From Burkholderia anthina (GTDB lineage Bacteria; Pseudomonadota; Gammaproteobacteria; Burkholderiales; Burkholderiaceae), in assembly GCF_001547525.1 (NCBI RefSeq), contig NZ_CM003768.1:124001-188000 (forward strand): DNA of 64,000 bases, written 5' to 3'. Position 1 is the first letter of the stretch. Each line of letters starts with the position of its first letter. Below, one piece after another: positions 1 through 8,496 of the stretch. Below the pieces are notes generated by a model, which was not told the origin of the DNA, made no database searches, and worked only from the letters and a program-made list of their open reading frames with translations. The position numbers and the translations under genes were made by a program.

Positions 1-329
1 CGTTCCCAGTCCGCGCGGATCTTGAACTGCGACGACAGCACCATTTCGTCGATCGCCGCGCAGAACGCGAACTTCGCGCCGTACACGTCCTCGGCGGCAA
101 TATTCAGCTTCTTCGCGCCGCGTTCGAAATCGGACAGGAATTCCTGGATCCGCGTGCTGAACTCGCTGGCGCTGTCCGGCTCCCGCCCGTTCTTGAGCAG
201 GAACAGCATGAAGAACCCGTCGTACAGCAAATCGAGCAGCGAGCGGGCCTGGAACGCGGAATCCGTCGACGCCGGGCTGTGCAGGGGCGGCGGCACGTTG
301 TCGCCGAACAGGGAAGGCGCGTAGCTCAT
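1..329 (-). CDS. tssL: TssL/DotU-family T6SS inner-membrane protein, N-terminal part
   Basis: The gene runs off the left edge, so only the first ~109 codons are visible. Translation of the minus strand gives M-S-Y-A-P-S-L-F-G at the start and C-A-A-I-D-E-M-V-L near the edge, which is typical of the DotU/IcmH cytoplasmic domain. TssL joins TssM and TssJ in the envelope-spanning membrane complex of the T6SS. Its ATG overlaps the tssK stop codon (ATGA), so the two genes are translationally coupled. The C-terminal transmembrane anchor, and any OmpA extension, lie outside the window. Confidence 0.9.
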   Translation of the reverse strand, partial: MSYAPSLFGDNVPPPLHSPASTDSAFQARSLLDLLYDGFFMLFLLKNGREPDSASEFSTRIQEFLSDFERGAKKLNIAAEDVYGAKFAFCAAIDEMVLSSQFKIRADWE

Positions 330-1672
330 GATGTGACCGCGATCAGTTCGAATTTCAGGTCATTGATGCCAGTCGGCGCGTAGATCATCGCGGACTGGGC
401 CTGCAGCATGCGCTCGTACAGCGGGCTGCGCGAATCGAGCGCGAAGTAGCACGCGCCGGGGCGCACCGGAATCGCGGGCGGCACCTGCGGCGTGTACGAC
501 AGCCGTACGCCGGGCATCGCCGACAGCACGAGCTTGTCGACGTCGTCGGGCGCGCCGACCTTGAAGCGGGCCGGCACCGCATCGACGAGCTCGACGCTCG
601 GCATGTCCGCGGACACCGCCAGATAGAACTCGGTCTTGTCGTCGATCTTGCCGGAATCGAGGCGGCCGAGGTGGAACGACGGGCGCACCTCGTCGAGCGT
701 GATCGCGAAATAGCGCGTCGAGATCACGGTGTCGAGCAGTTCGCGCAGCATCAGGTCGAGACGCGCGAAGCTCGGGCCCGGATCGTCGTGGCGGTACACG
801 GGCAGGTCGGCGAGCGTGTAGCCCTTCGAGAACGTCATCAGCTGGCCCGCGAGGCGCAGCAGTTCCTGGAACAGCCGCTCCGGATGCAGCGCCGCGTGCT
901 GGTGCAGGTGCGCGAGCGTCGCGAACGCGGCATTCGCCGTGTGCAGCAGCCAGAACGATGCGATGTCGCCCGAGCGGAACTCGATGATGTTCTTCGACGG
1001 CTCGCGGTGGAAGCCGTACAGCGCGTTCACCTTCGCCTGCAGCGCGTCGACGAGCTGGCGCAGCCGCTGGTGCAGGATCGGCGACGCCTCGATCGCGAGG
1101 CACGGCGGCACGAAGCTGTCGTCGATCTCGAAGCCGGACGTCGCGGTGCGGCGCACGCGCACGAGCGGCACGGACAGCAACTGGTCGCGCGGCTCGCTGT
1201 GCGCGATCAGCTTGACTTGCGTCTTCAGGAACGTGATGTCGGCTTCGGCGGCGTCGGTGAAATTGTCGGCGACGCTCGTCTGCTCGCTGACGAACCGCGT
1301 CATGAAGCCGGCGGCCGGATCGTCGCTGTAGTTGGTGCCGTTCTCGCGCAGCGGATGCAGCGCGAGATAGAACACGAATTCGTTGATGCCGTCGGGCAAC
1401 GTATCCAGCGCGATCGGCGGCGGCAGGTCGTCGGCCTGCGGCGCGGCATACAGCGCGCCGTCCGGAAACACGAGCGCGAGGTCGGCTACCCGCAGCACGT
1501 TGCTGCCGAGCGCGTCGCGGTCGATGCGCACGGAGCGCACGCCCCAGTTGTACGGCTGGATCGCCTGGATGGACTCGAACAGGCGCGCCTCGTGGTACGC
1601 GTCCTGCCGTTGAAAGTGTTGAGGCCGGAGGAACAGCCCTTCCCCCCACAGCACCTTGGCCGAATAACTCAT
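326..1672 (-). CDS. tssK: T6SS baseplate subunit TssK
   Basis: A 448-residue protein of the usual TssK length. It opens with the family's conserved start (S-A-K-V-L-W-G-E-G-L-F-L-R-P-Q-H-F-Q), and the middle carries the F-W-L-L-H-T-A-N segment seen in this family. TssK is the trimeric adaptor that connects the TssEFG-VgrG baseplate to the TssL/TssM membrane complex in the cytoplasm. It lies between tssJ (upstream, 102-bp gap) and tssL (4-bp overlap) on the minus strand, as expected for a tssJKL operon. Confidence 0.95.
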   Translation of the reverse strand: MSYSAKVLWGEGLFLRPQHFQRQDAYHEARLFESIQAIQPYNWGVRSVRIDRDALGSNVLRVADLALVFPDGALYAAPQADDLPPPIALDTLPDGINEFVFYLALHPLRENGTNYSDDPAAGFMTRFVSEQTSVADNFTDAAEADITFLKTQVKLIAHSEPRDQLLSVPLVRVRRTATSGFEIDDSFVPPCLAIEASPILHQRLRQLVDALQAKVNALYGFHREPSKNIIEFRSGDIASFWLLHTANAAFATLAHLHQHAALHPERLFQELLRLAGQLMTFSKGYTLADLPVYRHDDPGPSFARLDLMLRELLDTVISTRYFAITLDEVRPSFHLGRLDSGKIDDKTEFYLAVSADMPSVELVDAVPARFKVGAPDDVDKLVLSAMPGVRLSYTPQVPPAIPVRPGACYFALDSRSPLYERMLQAQSAMIYAPTGINDLKFELIAVTS

Positions 1673-1774
1673 GTCAAATCCGGTTAATGTGGCGTTGCGA
1701 TGTAATCGATTTGTTCGTGCCCGAATTAAATCGCCAATTGTTAACTCTTGTTAATTGACATTCGTGCGTCATGT

Positions 1775-2386
1775 TTAACCGCAGGACACCGAAGACAGCA
1801 TATTCAGCGGCTGCGAAGGCGCACCCTGTTGCGGTGCGATGACCGTGCCGCCGGTGACCGTCATCGCGCAGTTATGCAGGCCGATGATTATGCCGGATTT
1901 CTCCGACTTCGCCGGATCGAACGTCAGTTTCCATCGTTGCAGCGCGGGATCGCGGAACAGCGCGACGATACCGAATGCCTGCGCTTCGCGCGACACCTTC
2001 TCGGTCGCCGTATAGCGCTGGCCCGGAATCAGCGTGATTTCGCGCACGTTCAGCAGGTCGGCGCCGAGTGCGGCTTTTTCCTTGGTCGGATCGGTAAATG
2101 CGTCGAACGGCGCTTGCTGGAACGAGGTCGGCTCCTTCAGCGCATAGAGCCGGACGACGAGCGCGAGCGGCTTGTTGTCGGTCGCGGCGTTCAGGTTCGG
2201 CGCGGCGGCCAGCGTCAGCCCGATGTTGCGCGGCGGCTTCTGCGCATCGGGCACCTCGGGCTTGCCGATGCCGGCCGCGGACATCACGGCGCTCGCGGCC
2301 GAGCCGAGCAGCGGGGCGGCCGCGCATCCGGCCAGAAGGGCGCAGGCGACCAGCGGCAGCGCGTAGCGAATCATGGACGATCTCAT
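1775..2386 (-). CDS. tssJ: T6SS outer-membrane lipoprotein TssJ
   Basis: A 203-residue protein with a short signal peptide ending in the lipobox L-A-G-C, so lipidation is predicted near residue 21. The mature part matches the TssJ/VasD beta-sandwich pattern, including the L-V-V-R-L-Y-A-L-K and I-T-L-I-P-G-Q-R-Y-T segments. TssJ sits in the outer membrane and contacts the TssM periplasmic domain. The ATG at 2386 is preceded by GGAAA with good spacing; a second Met four codons later is possible. It is the first gene of the minus-strand tssJKL unit, divergent from the tssBC side. Confidence 0.93.
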   Translation of the reverse strand: MRSSMIRYALPLVACALLAGCAAAPLLGSAASAVMSAAGIGKPEVPDAQKPPRNIGLTLAAAPNLNAATDNKPLALVVRLYALKEPTSFQQAPFDAFTDPTKEKAALGADLLNVREITLIPGQRYTATEKVSREAQAFGIVALFRDPALQRWKLTFDPAKSEKSGIIIGLHNCAMTVTGGTVIAPQQGAPSQPLNMLSSVSCG

Positions 2387-2759
2387 CGTGTTTCCGGCGT
2401 GCCGCCTTTATCCCTGTCAAAACTGCCGGGTATTACCACGTTCGCTGCGGGTCCCCGACACTGCACCGTTCAACTATTAAGCACGCTCGCGTCAAGGCGA
2501 GCGCTCGGAAATTTTTTCCGCCGCCGGGGCGACGCGTCGTGCGACCAGTAAAACTTGCGCTTCCCGGCCCGACGAAAAACCGTCGCGAGCCCGCCGCGAG
2601 CGGTCATTCGAGGGGGTAGCGCCCAGTTTTAAAAGGAATTACTCTTCACACGACGATTGAATTATGAAAAATTGATCGGTACTATACCCGCGCGCTTCTT
2701 GCAAAGCAAAAGAACCAGATTCTCAACGATTTAAAACTCACGCGCCGGTGGATATAACG
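2387..2759. promoter_or_regulatory. Divergent intergenic region of the two T6SS operons
   Basis: This 373-bp gene-free stretch separates tssJ (minus) from the repeat lipoprotein and tssB operon (plus), so it should carry promoters in both directions. It is visibly more AT-rich than the flanking genes. Two small dyads stand out: GCTCGC/GCGAGC at 2485-2502 and CGGAAA-TTT-TTTCCG at 2506-2520. I saw no convincing sigma-54 site. The likely plus-strand promoter is listed separately; I could not place a minus-strand one with confidence. Confidence 0.6.
2657..2685 (+). promoter_or_regulatory. Candidate sigma-70 promoter for the plus-strand T6SS operon
   Basis: The -35 TTGAAT (2657-2662) and -10 TACTAT (2680-2685) are separated by exactly 17 bp, inside an AT-rich patch. 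Transcription would start near 2692 and leave a leader of about 68 nt before the ATG at 2760. Assigned by eye only. Confidence 0.5.
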
Positions 2760-3395
2760 ATGAAAGACCGTCTGTTCGCAAAACTGTCTGGGGTAGTGGT
2801 GGCTTGCGGCGTGATCGCCGGCTGTGCGAGCCAGCCCCCCGCGCCGCCGACTGCGGAAGTGTTCAACAAGTCGCTGGCCGATGCGGACGCCGTCGCGAAG
2901 GCGGGGGACCAGGACAAGGCGCTCGGCCTGTACCAGCAGCTCGCGAAGTCGGATCCGACGCGCGAGGAGCCGTGGTCGCGCATCGCCCAAATCCAGTTCG
3001 CGCAAAACCATTACGGCCAGGCGATCGTCGCCGCGCAGGAAGCGCTGCAGCGCGACGCGACCGATCGCCAGGCGAAGAGCGTGCTGGCCGTCGCCGGCCT
3101 GCGGATCGCCACGCAGTCGCTCGGCGAGCTGCGTCAGGATGCGTCGCTCGCGGGCGACGCGAAGTCCGACGCGCAGGCGCTCGCGAAGCAGCTGCGCGAC
3201 ACGCTCGGCGAGTCGGCGCTGTTCCCGCCGGAGCAGCGGGCGCAGTCGAAGAAGTACAGCGGCCGCCGTACGGTTCATCGTGCGAAGGCCGGGGCCGCAC
3301 CGGCCGCGGACACGGCCGCGAGCGCCGCCCCGACTCCGACGCCCCCCGCGGCGCAAAAGGGCAGCGCGGATCCGTTCGGCGCACTGCGCAACTGA
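2760..3395 (+). CDS. T6SS-associated tetratricopeptide-type lipoprotein
   Basis: A 211-residue predicted lipoprotein. An N-terminal hydrophobic signal ends in the lipobox V-I-A-G-C (Cys near residue 22). A helical tetratricopeptide-like segment follows, with the pattern A-L-G-L-Y-Q-Q-L-A ... P-W-S-R-I-A-Q-I-Q-F ... Y-G-Q-A-I-V-A-A-Q-E-A-L. The C-terminal tail is Ala/Pro-rich. The ATG at 2760 is chosen over an in-frame GTG at 2748 because GGTGG lies 8 bp before it. It heads the tssBC-hcp operon, 46 bp before tssB, so a role at the T6SS envelope is inferred. The exact function is not known to me. Confidence 0.82.
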   Translation: MKDRLFAKLSGVVVACGVIAGCASQPPAPPTAEVFNKSLADADAVAKAGDQDKALGLYQQLAKSDPTREEPWSRIAQIQFAQNHYGQAIVAAQEALQRDATDRQAKSVLAVAGLRIATQSLGELRQDASLAGDAKSDAQALAKQLRDTLGESALFPPEQRAQSKKYSGRRTVHRAKAGAAPAADTAASAAPTPTPPAAQKGSADPFGALRN

Positions 3396-3441
3396 AACCG
3401 CAACTGACGCGATAACCACAACTAACCTGGGAGCCGTCGAG

Positions 3442-3957
3442 ATGGCCAAGAAAGAAAGCATTCAGAAAAGCTTGCAGAAAATACGGCCGCCGCGCGTCCA
3501 GCTGACCTACGAGGTCGAGAAGGGCGATGCGATCGAGGTGAAGGAACTGCCGTTCGTCGTCGGGGTCGTCGGCGATCTGGCGGGCCAGTCCGAAATCGAG
3601 CAGCCGAAGCTGCGCGACCGCAAGTTCGTCAATATCGACCGCGACAATTTCGACGACGTGATGAAGGCGATCGAGCCGCGCGCCGCGTTCCAGGTGGAAA
3701 ACCGCCTGAGCCCGGAAGGCGGCAAGTTCGCGGTCGACCTGAAGTTCCGCTCGCTGTCGGATTTCAGCCCGGACGAAGTCGTCGAACAGGTCGAGCCGCT
3801 GCGCCGCCTGCTCGAGGCGCGCTCGAAGCTCGCCGACCTGCGCAACAAGCTCGCCGGCAACGACAAGCTCGAGGATCTGCTGTCCGAGGTGCTGAAGAAC
3901 ACGCAGCAGCTGCAGGAGCTCGCGAAGGGCACGGGCAGCGACAAAGACGGCGAATGA
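3442..3957 (+). CDS. tssB: T6SS contractile sheath small subunit TssB
   Basis: A 171-residue protein of the usual TssB (VipA/ImpB) length. It starts M-A-K-K-E-S-I-Q-K and contains the conserved R-P-P-R-V-Q-L-T-Y-E-V and L-P-F-V-V-G-V-V-G-D-L-A-G segments, with a charged helical C-terminus. TssB pairs with TssC to form the cytoplasmic sheath around the Hcp tube, whose contraction fires the system. The gene is 15 bp before tssC. Confidence 0.97.
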   Translation: MAKKESIQKSLQKIRPPRVQLTYEVEKGDAIEVKELPFVVGVVGDLAGQSEIEQPKLRDRKFVNIDRDNFDDVMKAIEPRAAFQVENRLSPEGGKFAVDLKFRSLSDFSPDEVVEQVEPLRRLLEARSKLADLRNKLAGNDKLEDLLSEVLKNTQQLQELAKGTGSDKDGE

Positions 3958-3972
3958 CGACGGAGTGTTGAG

Positions 3973-5463
3973 ATGAACCAGCAAACGGCTGCGGCCCAAG
4001 CGAGCGGCGCGGAATACGCCGCCGGGACTTCGCTGCTCGACGACATCGTCGAGAAGAGCAAGGTCGCGAAATCCGATTCCGAGCATGCGCGTGCGAAGGA
4101 CCTGATCGGCGAACTCGTGCACCAGGTGCTCGACGGCACGGTGATCGTGTCGGACAACCTGTCGGCCACGATCGACGCGCGCGTCGCGGAACTCGACCGC
4201 CTGATTTCCACGCAGCTTTCCGCCGTGATGCACGCGCCGGAATTCCAGCGCCTCGAAAGCACGTGGCGCGGGCTGGACTATCTGGTCAAGGAAAGCAACA
4301 CGGGCCAGACGATCAAGATCAAGGCGCTGCACGCACCGAAGCGCGACCTCGTGCGCGACTTCAAGGGCGCGAGCGAGTTCGACCAGAGCGCGCTGTTCAA
4401 GAAGGTCTACGAAGAGGAATTCGGCACGTTCGGCGGCTCGCCGTTCGGTGCGCTGATCGGCGATTACGAGATCTCGCGCCAGCCGGAAGACATGTACTTC
4501 ATCGAGCAGATGTCGCACGTCGCGGCGGCCGCGCATGCGCCGTTCATCGCGTCGGCGTCGCCGGAGCTGCTCGGCCTCGAGTCGTTCTCCGATCTCGGCA
4601 AGCCGCGCGACCTCGGCAAGGTGTTCGACACGGTCGAGTACGCGAAGTGGAAGTCGTTCCGCGACGCCGAGGATTCGCGCTACGTCGGCCTGACGCTGCC
4701 GCGCTTTCTCGGCCGGCTGCCGTTCAATCCGAAGGACGGCCAGACCGCGGAGAATTTCAACTTCGTCGAGGATGTCGACGGCACCGATCACGACAAGTAC
4801 CTGTGGTGCAACGCGGCATGGGCCTTCGCGGCCCGCCTGACGGCCGCGTTCGACGACTTCGGCTGGTGCGCGGCGATCCGCGGCGTCGAAGGCGGCGGCC
4901 TCGTCGAGGATCTGCCGACCCACACGTTCAAGACCGACGACGGTGAAGTCGCGCTGAAGTGCCCGACCGAAATCGCGATCACCGATCGCCGCGAGAAGGA
5001 GCTGAGCGACCTCGGCTTCATCCCGCTCGTCCATTGCAAGAACTCAGATTACGCCGCGTTCTTCGCCGCGCAGTCGGTGCAAAAGCCGAAAAAGTACAGC
5101 ACCGACAGCGCGAATGCGAACGCCGTCCTGTCCGCCCAGCTTCAGTACATCTTCTCGGTATCGCGCGTCGCGCATTACCTGAAGGCGATGATGCGGGACA
5201 AGATCGGCAGCTTCGCATCGGCGCAGAACGTGGAGACTTTCCTCAACCGGTGGATTTCGCAGTACGTCCTGCTCGACGACAACGCCTCGCAGGAACAGAA
5301 AGCGCAATTTCCGCTGCGCGAGGCATCCATACAAGTGTCGGAGATTCCGGGCAAGCCGGGCTCGTATCGTTCGGTCGCGTTCCTGCGCCCGCACTTTCAG
5401 CTCGACGAACTCTCGATTTCTCTGCGACTTGTCGCTGATCTGCCCAAACCGGCAAATTCATAA
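3973..5463 (+). CDS. tssC: T6SS contractile sheath large subunit TssC
   Basis: A 496-residue protein matching TssC (VipB/ImpC/EvpB). Visible family segments include S-T-W-R-G-L-D-Y-L-V, F-G-A-L-I-G-D-Y-E-I, the L-P-R-F-L-G-R-L-P-F motif and W-C-N-A-A-W-A-F-A. It forms the bulk of the sheath and, from family knowledge, presents the ClpV-accessible surface with TssB. Its stop codon is followed by a 70-bp spacer that holds a strong hairpin before hcp. Confidence 0.97.
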   Translation: MNQQTAAAQASGAEYAAGTSLLDDIVEKSKVAKSDSEHARAKDLIGELVHQVLDGTVIVSDNLSATIDARVAELDRLISTQLSAVMHAPEFQRLESTWRGLDYLVKESNTGQTIKIKALHAPKRDLVRDFKGASEFDQSALFKKVYEEEFGTFGGSPFGALIGDYEISRQPEDMYFIEQMSHVAAAAHAPFIASASPELLGLESFSDLGKPRDLGKVFDTVEYAKWKSFRDAEDSRYVGLTLPRFLGRLPFNPKDGQTAENFNFVEDVDGTDHDKYLWCNAAWAFAARLTAAFDDFGWCAAIRGVEGGGLVEDLPTHTFKTDDGEVALKCPTEIAITDRREKELSDLGFIPLVHCKNSDYAAFFAAQSVQKPKKYSTDSANANAVLSAQLQYIFSVSRVAHYLKAMMRDKIGSFASAQNVETFLNRWISQYVLLDDNASQEQKAQFPLREASIQVSEIPGKPGSYRSVAFLRPHFQLDELSISLRLVADLPKPANS

Positions 5464-5475
5464 GCGAGTAAATCG

Positions 5476-5494
5476 CCCGGGCGGGCCGCCTGGG
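5476..5494 (+). promoter_or_regulatory. GC hairpin in the tssC-hcp spacer
   Basis: CCCGGGCGG and CCGCCTGGG face each other with one G-U pair and form a compact, very GC-rich hairpin 12 bp after the tssC stop. No T-run follows, so it is not a normal terminator. It could stabilise the 5' end of a processed hcp transcript or weaken read-through. The function is inferred. Confidence 0.35.
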
Positions 5495-5533
5495 TAGGAC
5501 GTTAAAACCACCTCTTTGGGGAGTCGAAGGGCC

Positions 5534-6037
5534 ATGTTACATATGCACTTGCAGTTTGGTAGTCCCGCGGTGAAGGGCGAGTCCGCGGACAAGGACCACC
5601 AGGGCTGGATCGAACTGAAATCGTGGGATCACTCGATCGTTCAGCCGCGTTCGGCAACCGCATCGACCGCTGGCGGTCACACGATGACGCGTTGCGAGCA
5701 CGGCGACATGATCTTCACGAAGGAAATCGATTCGTCGAGCCCGCTGCTGTACCAGCACGCTTCGGGCGGTACCACGTTCGACGAAGTGACGGTCCATTTC
5801 TCGCGCGCGGACGGTGAAGGCAAGCGCGTGCAGTATCTGGAAGTCAAGCTCAAGTACGTGATCATCTCGAGCATCGCCCCGAGCGTTCGCGAGGAAGGTC
5901 TGCCGATCGAGACGTTCTCGCTGAAGTACGCAGCCGTGCAGTGGAAGCAAACCCAGCAGAAGATCGGCGGCAACCAGGGCGGCAACACGCAGGGCGCCTG
6001 GAGCCTGACGAAGAACGACAAGACCTACGCGGTCTAA
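5534..6037 (+). CDS. hcp: T6SS tube protein Hcp (TssD)
   Basis: A 167-residue Hcp. Conserved features include the G-W-I-E-L-K-S-W-D-H segment, the H-G-D-M-I-F-T-K-E-I-D stretch and the C-terminal A-W-S-L-T-K-N-D-K-T-Y-A-V ending, which I recognise as the Burkholderia T6SS-1 type. Hcp hexamers stack into the inner tube that is expelled with VgrG at its tip. Starts at 5534 and 5543 are both possible. GGGGAG at 5517 suits the first and GAAGGG at 5526 suits the second. Hairpins flank the gene on both sides. Confidence 0.97.
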   Translation: MLHMHLQFGSPAVKGESADKDHQGWIELKSWDHSIVQPRSATASTAGGHTMTRCEHGDMIFTKEIDSSSPLLYQHASGGTTFDEVTVHFSRADGEGKRVQYLEVKLKYVIISSIAPSVREEGLPIETFSLKYAAVQWKQTQQKIGGNQGGNTQGAWSLTKNDKTYAV

Positions 6038-6046
6038 GGTCGGTTG

Positions 6047-6080
6047 CGGCAACGGGGCGCTCGCGTCCCGTTGCCGTTTT
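6047..6080 (+). terminator. Terminator or attenuator after hcp
   Basis: CGGCAACGGG and CCCGTTGCCG form a perfect 10-bp stem with a 10-nt loop (6057-6066), followed by TTTT at 6077-6080. It lies 10 bp after the hcp stop, inside the operon. Partial termination here would give more hcp mRNA than tssE-onward mRNA. Confidence 0.7.
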
Positions 6081-6098
6081 CGCTGTCAACACCGGCCG

Positions 6099-6584
6099 AT
6101 GAAACGATTCGAACCCAGTTTTCTCGACAAGCTGTTCGACGACGAACCGCATCTGCCGGCCTCGGCCGCGATGCGGCAATTGTCGCTGGACGAGCTCAAG
6201 ACCACGGTCGCCCGCGACGTCGAGGCGATCCTCAACACCCGTATCGCGCACACCGAGAACGAGCTGGCCGCGCTGCCGGAATGCCAGAAATCGGTGCTGA
6301 CCTACGGGCTGAACGATTTCGCGGGGCTGAGCCTCGCGAGCCACTACGATCGCGCGTTCATCTGCAAGTCGATCCAGCAGGCGATCGCGCGCCACGAGCC
6401 GCGCCTGCAGCAGGTGCAGGTGACGTTCGAGCTGAACGAGCAGGCCACCAACGCGCTCTATTTCGCGATCCAGGCGTTGCTCGTGGTGCACCCGGCCGAG
6501 GAGCCGGTGAATTTCGACGCGATGCTGCAACCGTCGACGCTGCAGTATTCGGTCACGCGCGCACGCGCGGCACGCATGCAGTAA
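6099..6584 (+). CDS. tssE: T6SS baseplate protein TssE (gp25-like)
   Basis: A 161-residue gp25/lysozyme-like baseplate protein. It begins R-F-E-P-S-F-L-D-K-L-F-D-D and carries the family's basic/acidic core, including D-V-E-A-I-L-N-T-R. TssE nucleates sheath polymerisation on the baseplate together with TssF, TssG and TssK. It lies downstream of the hcp terminator-like hairpin and 76 bp before tssF. Confidence 0.94.
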   Translation: MKRFEPSFLDKLFDDEPHLPASAAMRQLSLDELKTTVARDVEAILNTRIAHTENELAALPECQKSVLTYGLNDFAGLSLASHYDRAFICKSIQQAIARHEPRLQQVQVTFELNEQATNALYFAIQALLVVHPAEEPVNFDAMLQPSTLQYSVTRARAARMQ

Positions 6585-6660
6585 ATCAAGCCGCCGAGCG
6601 GGCCGGACCGCCCGGTGGTGAATCAGGTCCGGCAGGAAATATTGAGGTTCGGGGTCGTCG

Positions 6661-8496
6661 ATGGAAGAATTGCTGCCGTATTACGAACGCGAATTATCGT
6701 TTTTGCGGCGCTATTCGCGAGATTTCGCCGAACGCTATCCGAAGATCGCCGCACGCCTCGCGCTGTCCGGCGAGCATTGCGAGGATCCGCACGTCGAGCG
6801 GATGATCGAGTCGTTCGCGCTGCTCGGCGCGCGCATCAACAAGAAGCTCGACGACGACTACCCGGAATTCACCGAAGCGCTGCTGGAAGTGCTGTATCCG
6901 CACTACCTGCGGCCGTTTCCGTCGTGCTCGATCGCGCAGTTCACGCCGGCTTCGCCCGGCCAGCAGACCGAACCGGTCGTGATCGATCGCGGCACCGAGC
7001 TGAAGAGCCGCCCGATCCGCGGCGTGCAATGCCGGTTCCGCACCGCCTACGACGTGACGCTCGCGCCGATCCGCATCTCGGAGGCGCGCTACACGCCGGT
7101 CGCGCTCGCGCCGAGCGCGACGGTGCTGCCGTCGAATGCGACGGGCGTGATCTCGATCACGTTCGAATCGCTCGCCGCGCAGCTCGATCTCGGCGCGCTG
7201 AAGCTGCCCACGCTGCGCGCGCACCTGCACGGCGAGCAGTCGTTCGTCGCCGCGCTGACCGACTGCCTGTTCATCAACGTGCTCGGTGCGTATGTCGAGC
7301 CCGAGCGCAACGGCCGCTGGACCGCGCTGCGCAAGCTGCCGATCGCGCAGGCCGGCTTCGCCGAGGACGACGCGCTGATCGACTATCCGGCGAAGTCGCA
7401 TCCCGCGTACCGCCTGCTCACCGAGTACTTCGCGTTCCCCGACAAGTTCGATTTCGTCGATTTCGACCTCGCGGCGATCGCGCGCGCGTCGGGCCGCTGC
7501 CAGCGCGCGACGCTGCATCTCGTGCTGCAGGACGTGCGCGGCGATTCGCACGTCGCGCGCCTGCTCGAGCTGCTGACGGCGAGCCATTTCCGGCTGTTCT
7601 GCACGCCGATCGTCAACCTGTTCCGCCAGCATGGCGAGCCGATCCGCATCACGCACCGCGCGGTGTCGTATCCGGTGATCGCCGAGGCGCGGCGCGCGTT
7701 CGCATACGAGGTGTATTCGATCGACTCGGTGAAGCTCGTCCGGCAACAGGCGCACGAGGAATCGGTGATCGAGTTCCGGCCGTTCTATTCGCTGCATCAC
7801 GGCGAAGCGGCGCGCATCGGCCACTACTGGTTCGCGCGCCGCAACGACTGGGTCGCGCAGAAGAGCCCCGGCTACGAAACCGAGATCTCGATCGTCGACA
7901 TCGACTTCGAGCCGACGTCGCCGCAGACCGACACGCTGAGCCTCGACCTTACCTGCACGAACCGCGACCTGCCTTCGATGCTCGCGTTCGGCCTCGAAGG
8001 CGGCGACCTGTTCCAGGAGGGCGGCGCGCAGACGAGCGGCATCTCGCTGCTGCGCCGGCCGACACAGAGCGTGCGCTTCGAGCGCGGCCGCGCCGCGCAC
8101 TGGCGGCTCGTGTCGCATCTCGCGCTCAACCACGTGTCGCTCGTCGCGCACGGCCTCGCGCCGCTGAAGGAAATGCTGACGCTGTACGACCTGCGGCGCA
8201 CGGCCGTGTCGATGCGCCAGATCGACGGCCTGGCCGGTGTCGAACAGCGCGGCGCGGTGCAGTGGCTGCCCGGCAAGCCGTTCGCGACCTTCGTGCGCGG
8301 CATCGAGATCCGGCTGACGATCGACGAGGAGCACTTCGTCGGCGCGAGCCTCGCGTCGTTCGTGCGCGTGCTCGACAGCTTCTTCGGGCTGTACGTCCAC
8401 CTCAACAGTTTCGTTCAATTGGTCGTCGTGTCGAAGCGCACCGGCGAGGAGATCATCCGATGCAAGCCCCGAACCGGCGAATCGATCCTGGCGTAG
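6661..8496 (+). CDS. tssF: T6SS baseplate subunit TssF
   Basis: A 611-residue TssF (VasA/ImpG). The signature start M-E-E-L-L-P-Y-Y-E-R-E-L-S-F-L-R is intact, followed by F-A-E-R-Y-P-K-I-A and the D-D-Y-P-E-F-T-E-A-L-L-E segment. TssF and TssG form the baseplate wedge with TssE and TssK. The last 37 bp overlap the tssG start, so translation of the two is probably coupled. Confidence 0.97.
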   Translation: MEELLPYYERELSFLRRYSRDFAERYPKIAARLALSGEHCEDPHVERMIESFALLGARINKKLDDDYPEFTEALLEVLYPHYLRPFPSCSIAQFTPASPGQQTEPVVIDRGTELKSRPIRGVQCRFRTAYDVTLAPIRISEARYTPVALAPSATVLPSNATGVISITFESLAAQLDLGALKLPTLRAHLHGEQSFVAALTDCLFINVLGAYVEPERNGRWTALRKLPIAQAGFAEDDALIDYPAKSHPAYRLLTEYFAFPDKFDFVDFDLAAIARASGRCQRATLHLVLQDVRGDSHVARLLELLTASHFRLFCTPIVNLFRQHGEPIRITHRAVSYPVIAEARRAFAYEVYSIDSVKLVRQQAHEESVIEFRPFYSLHHGEAARIGHYWFARRNDWVAQKSPGYETEISIVDIDFEPTSPQTDTLSLDLTCTNRDLPSMLAFGLEGGDLFQEGGAQTSGISLLRRPTQSVRFERGRAAHWRLVSHLALNHVSLVAHGLAPLKEMLTLYDLRRTAVSMRQIDGLAGVEQRGAVQWLPGKPFATFVRGIEIRLTIDEEHFVGASLASFVRVLDSFFGLYVHLNSFVQLVVVSKRTGEEIIRCKPRTGESILA

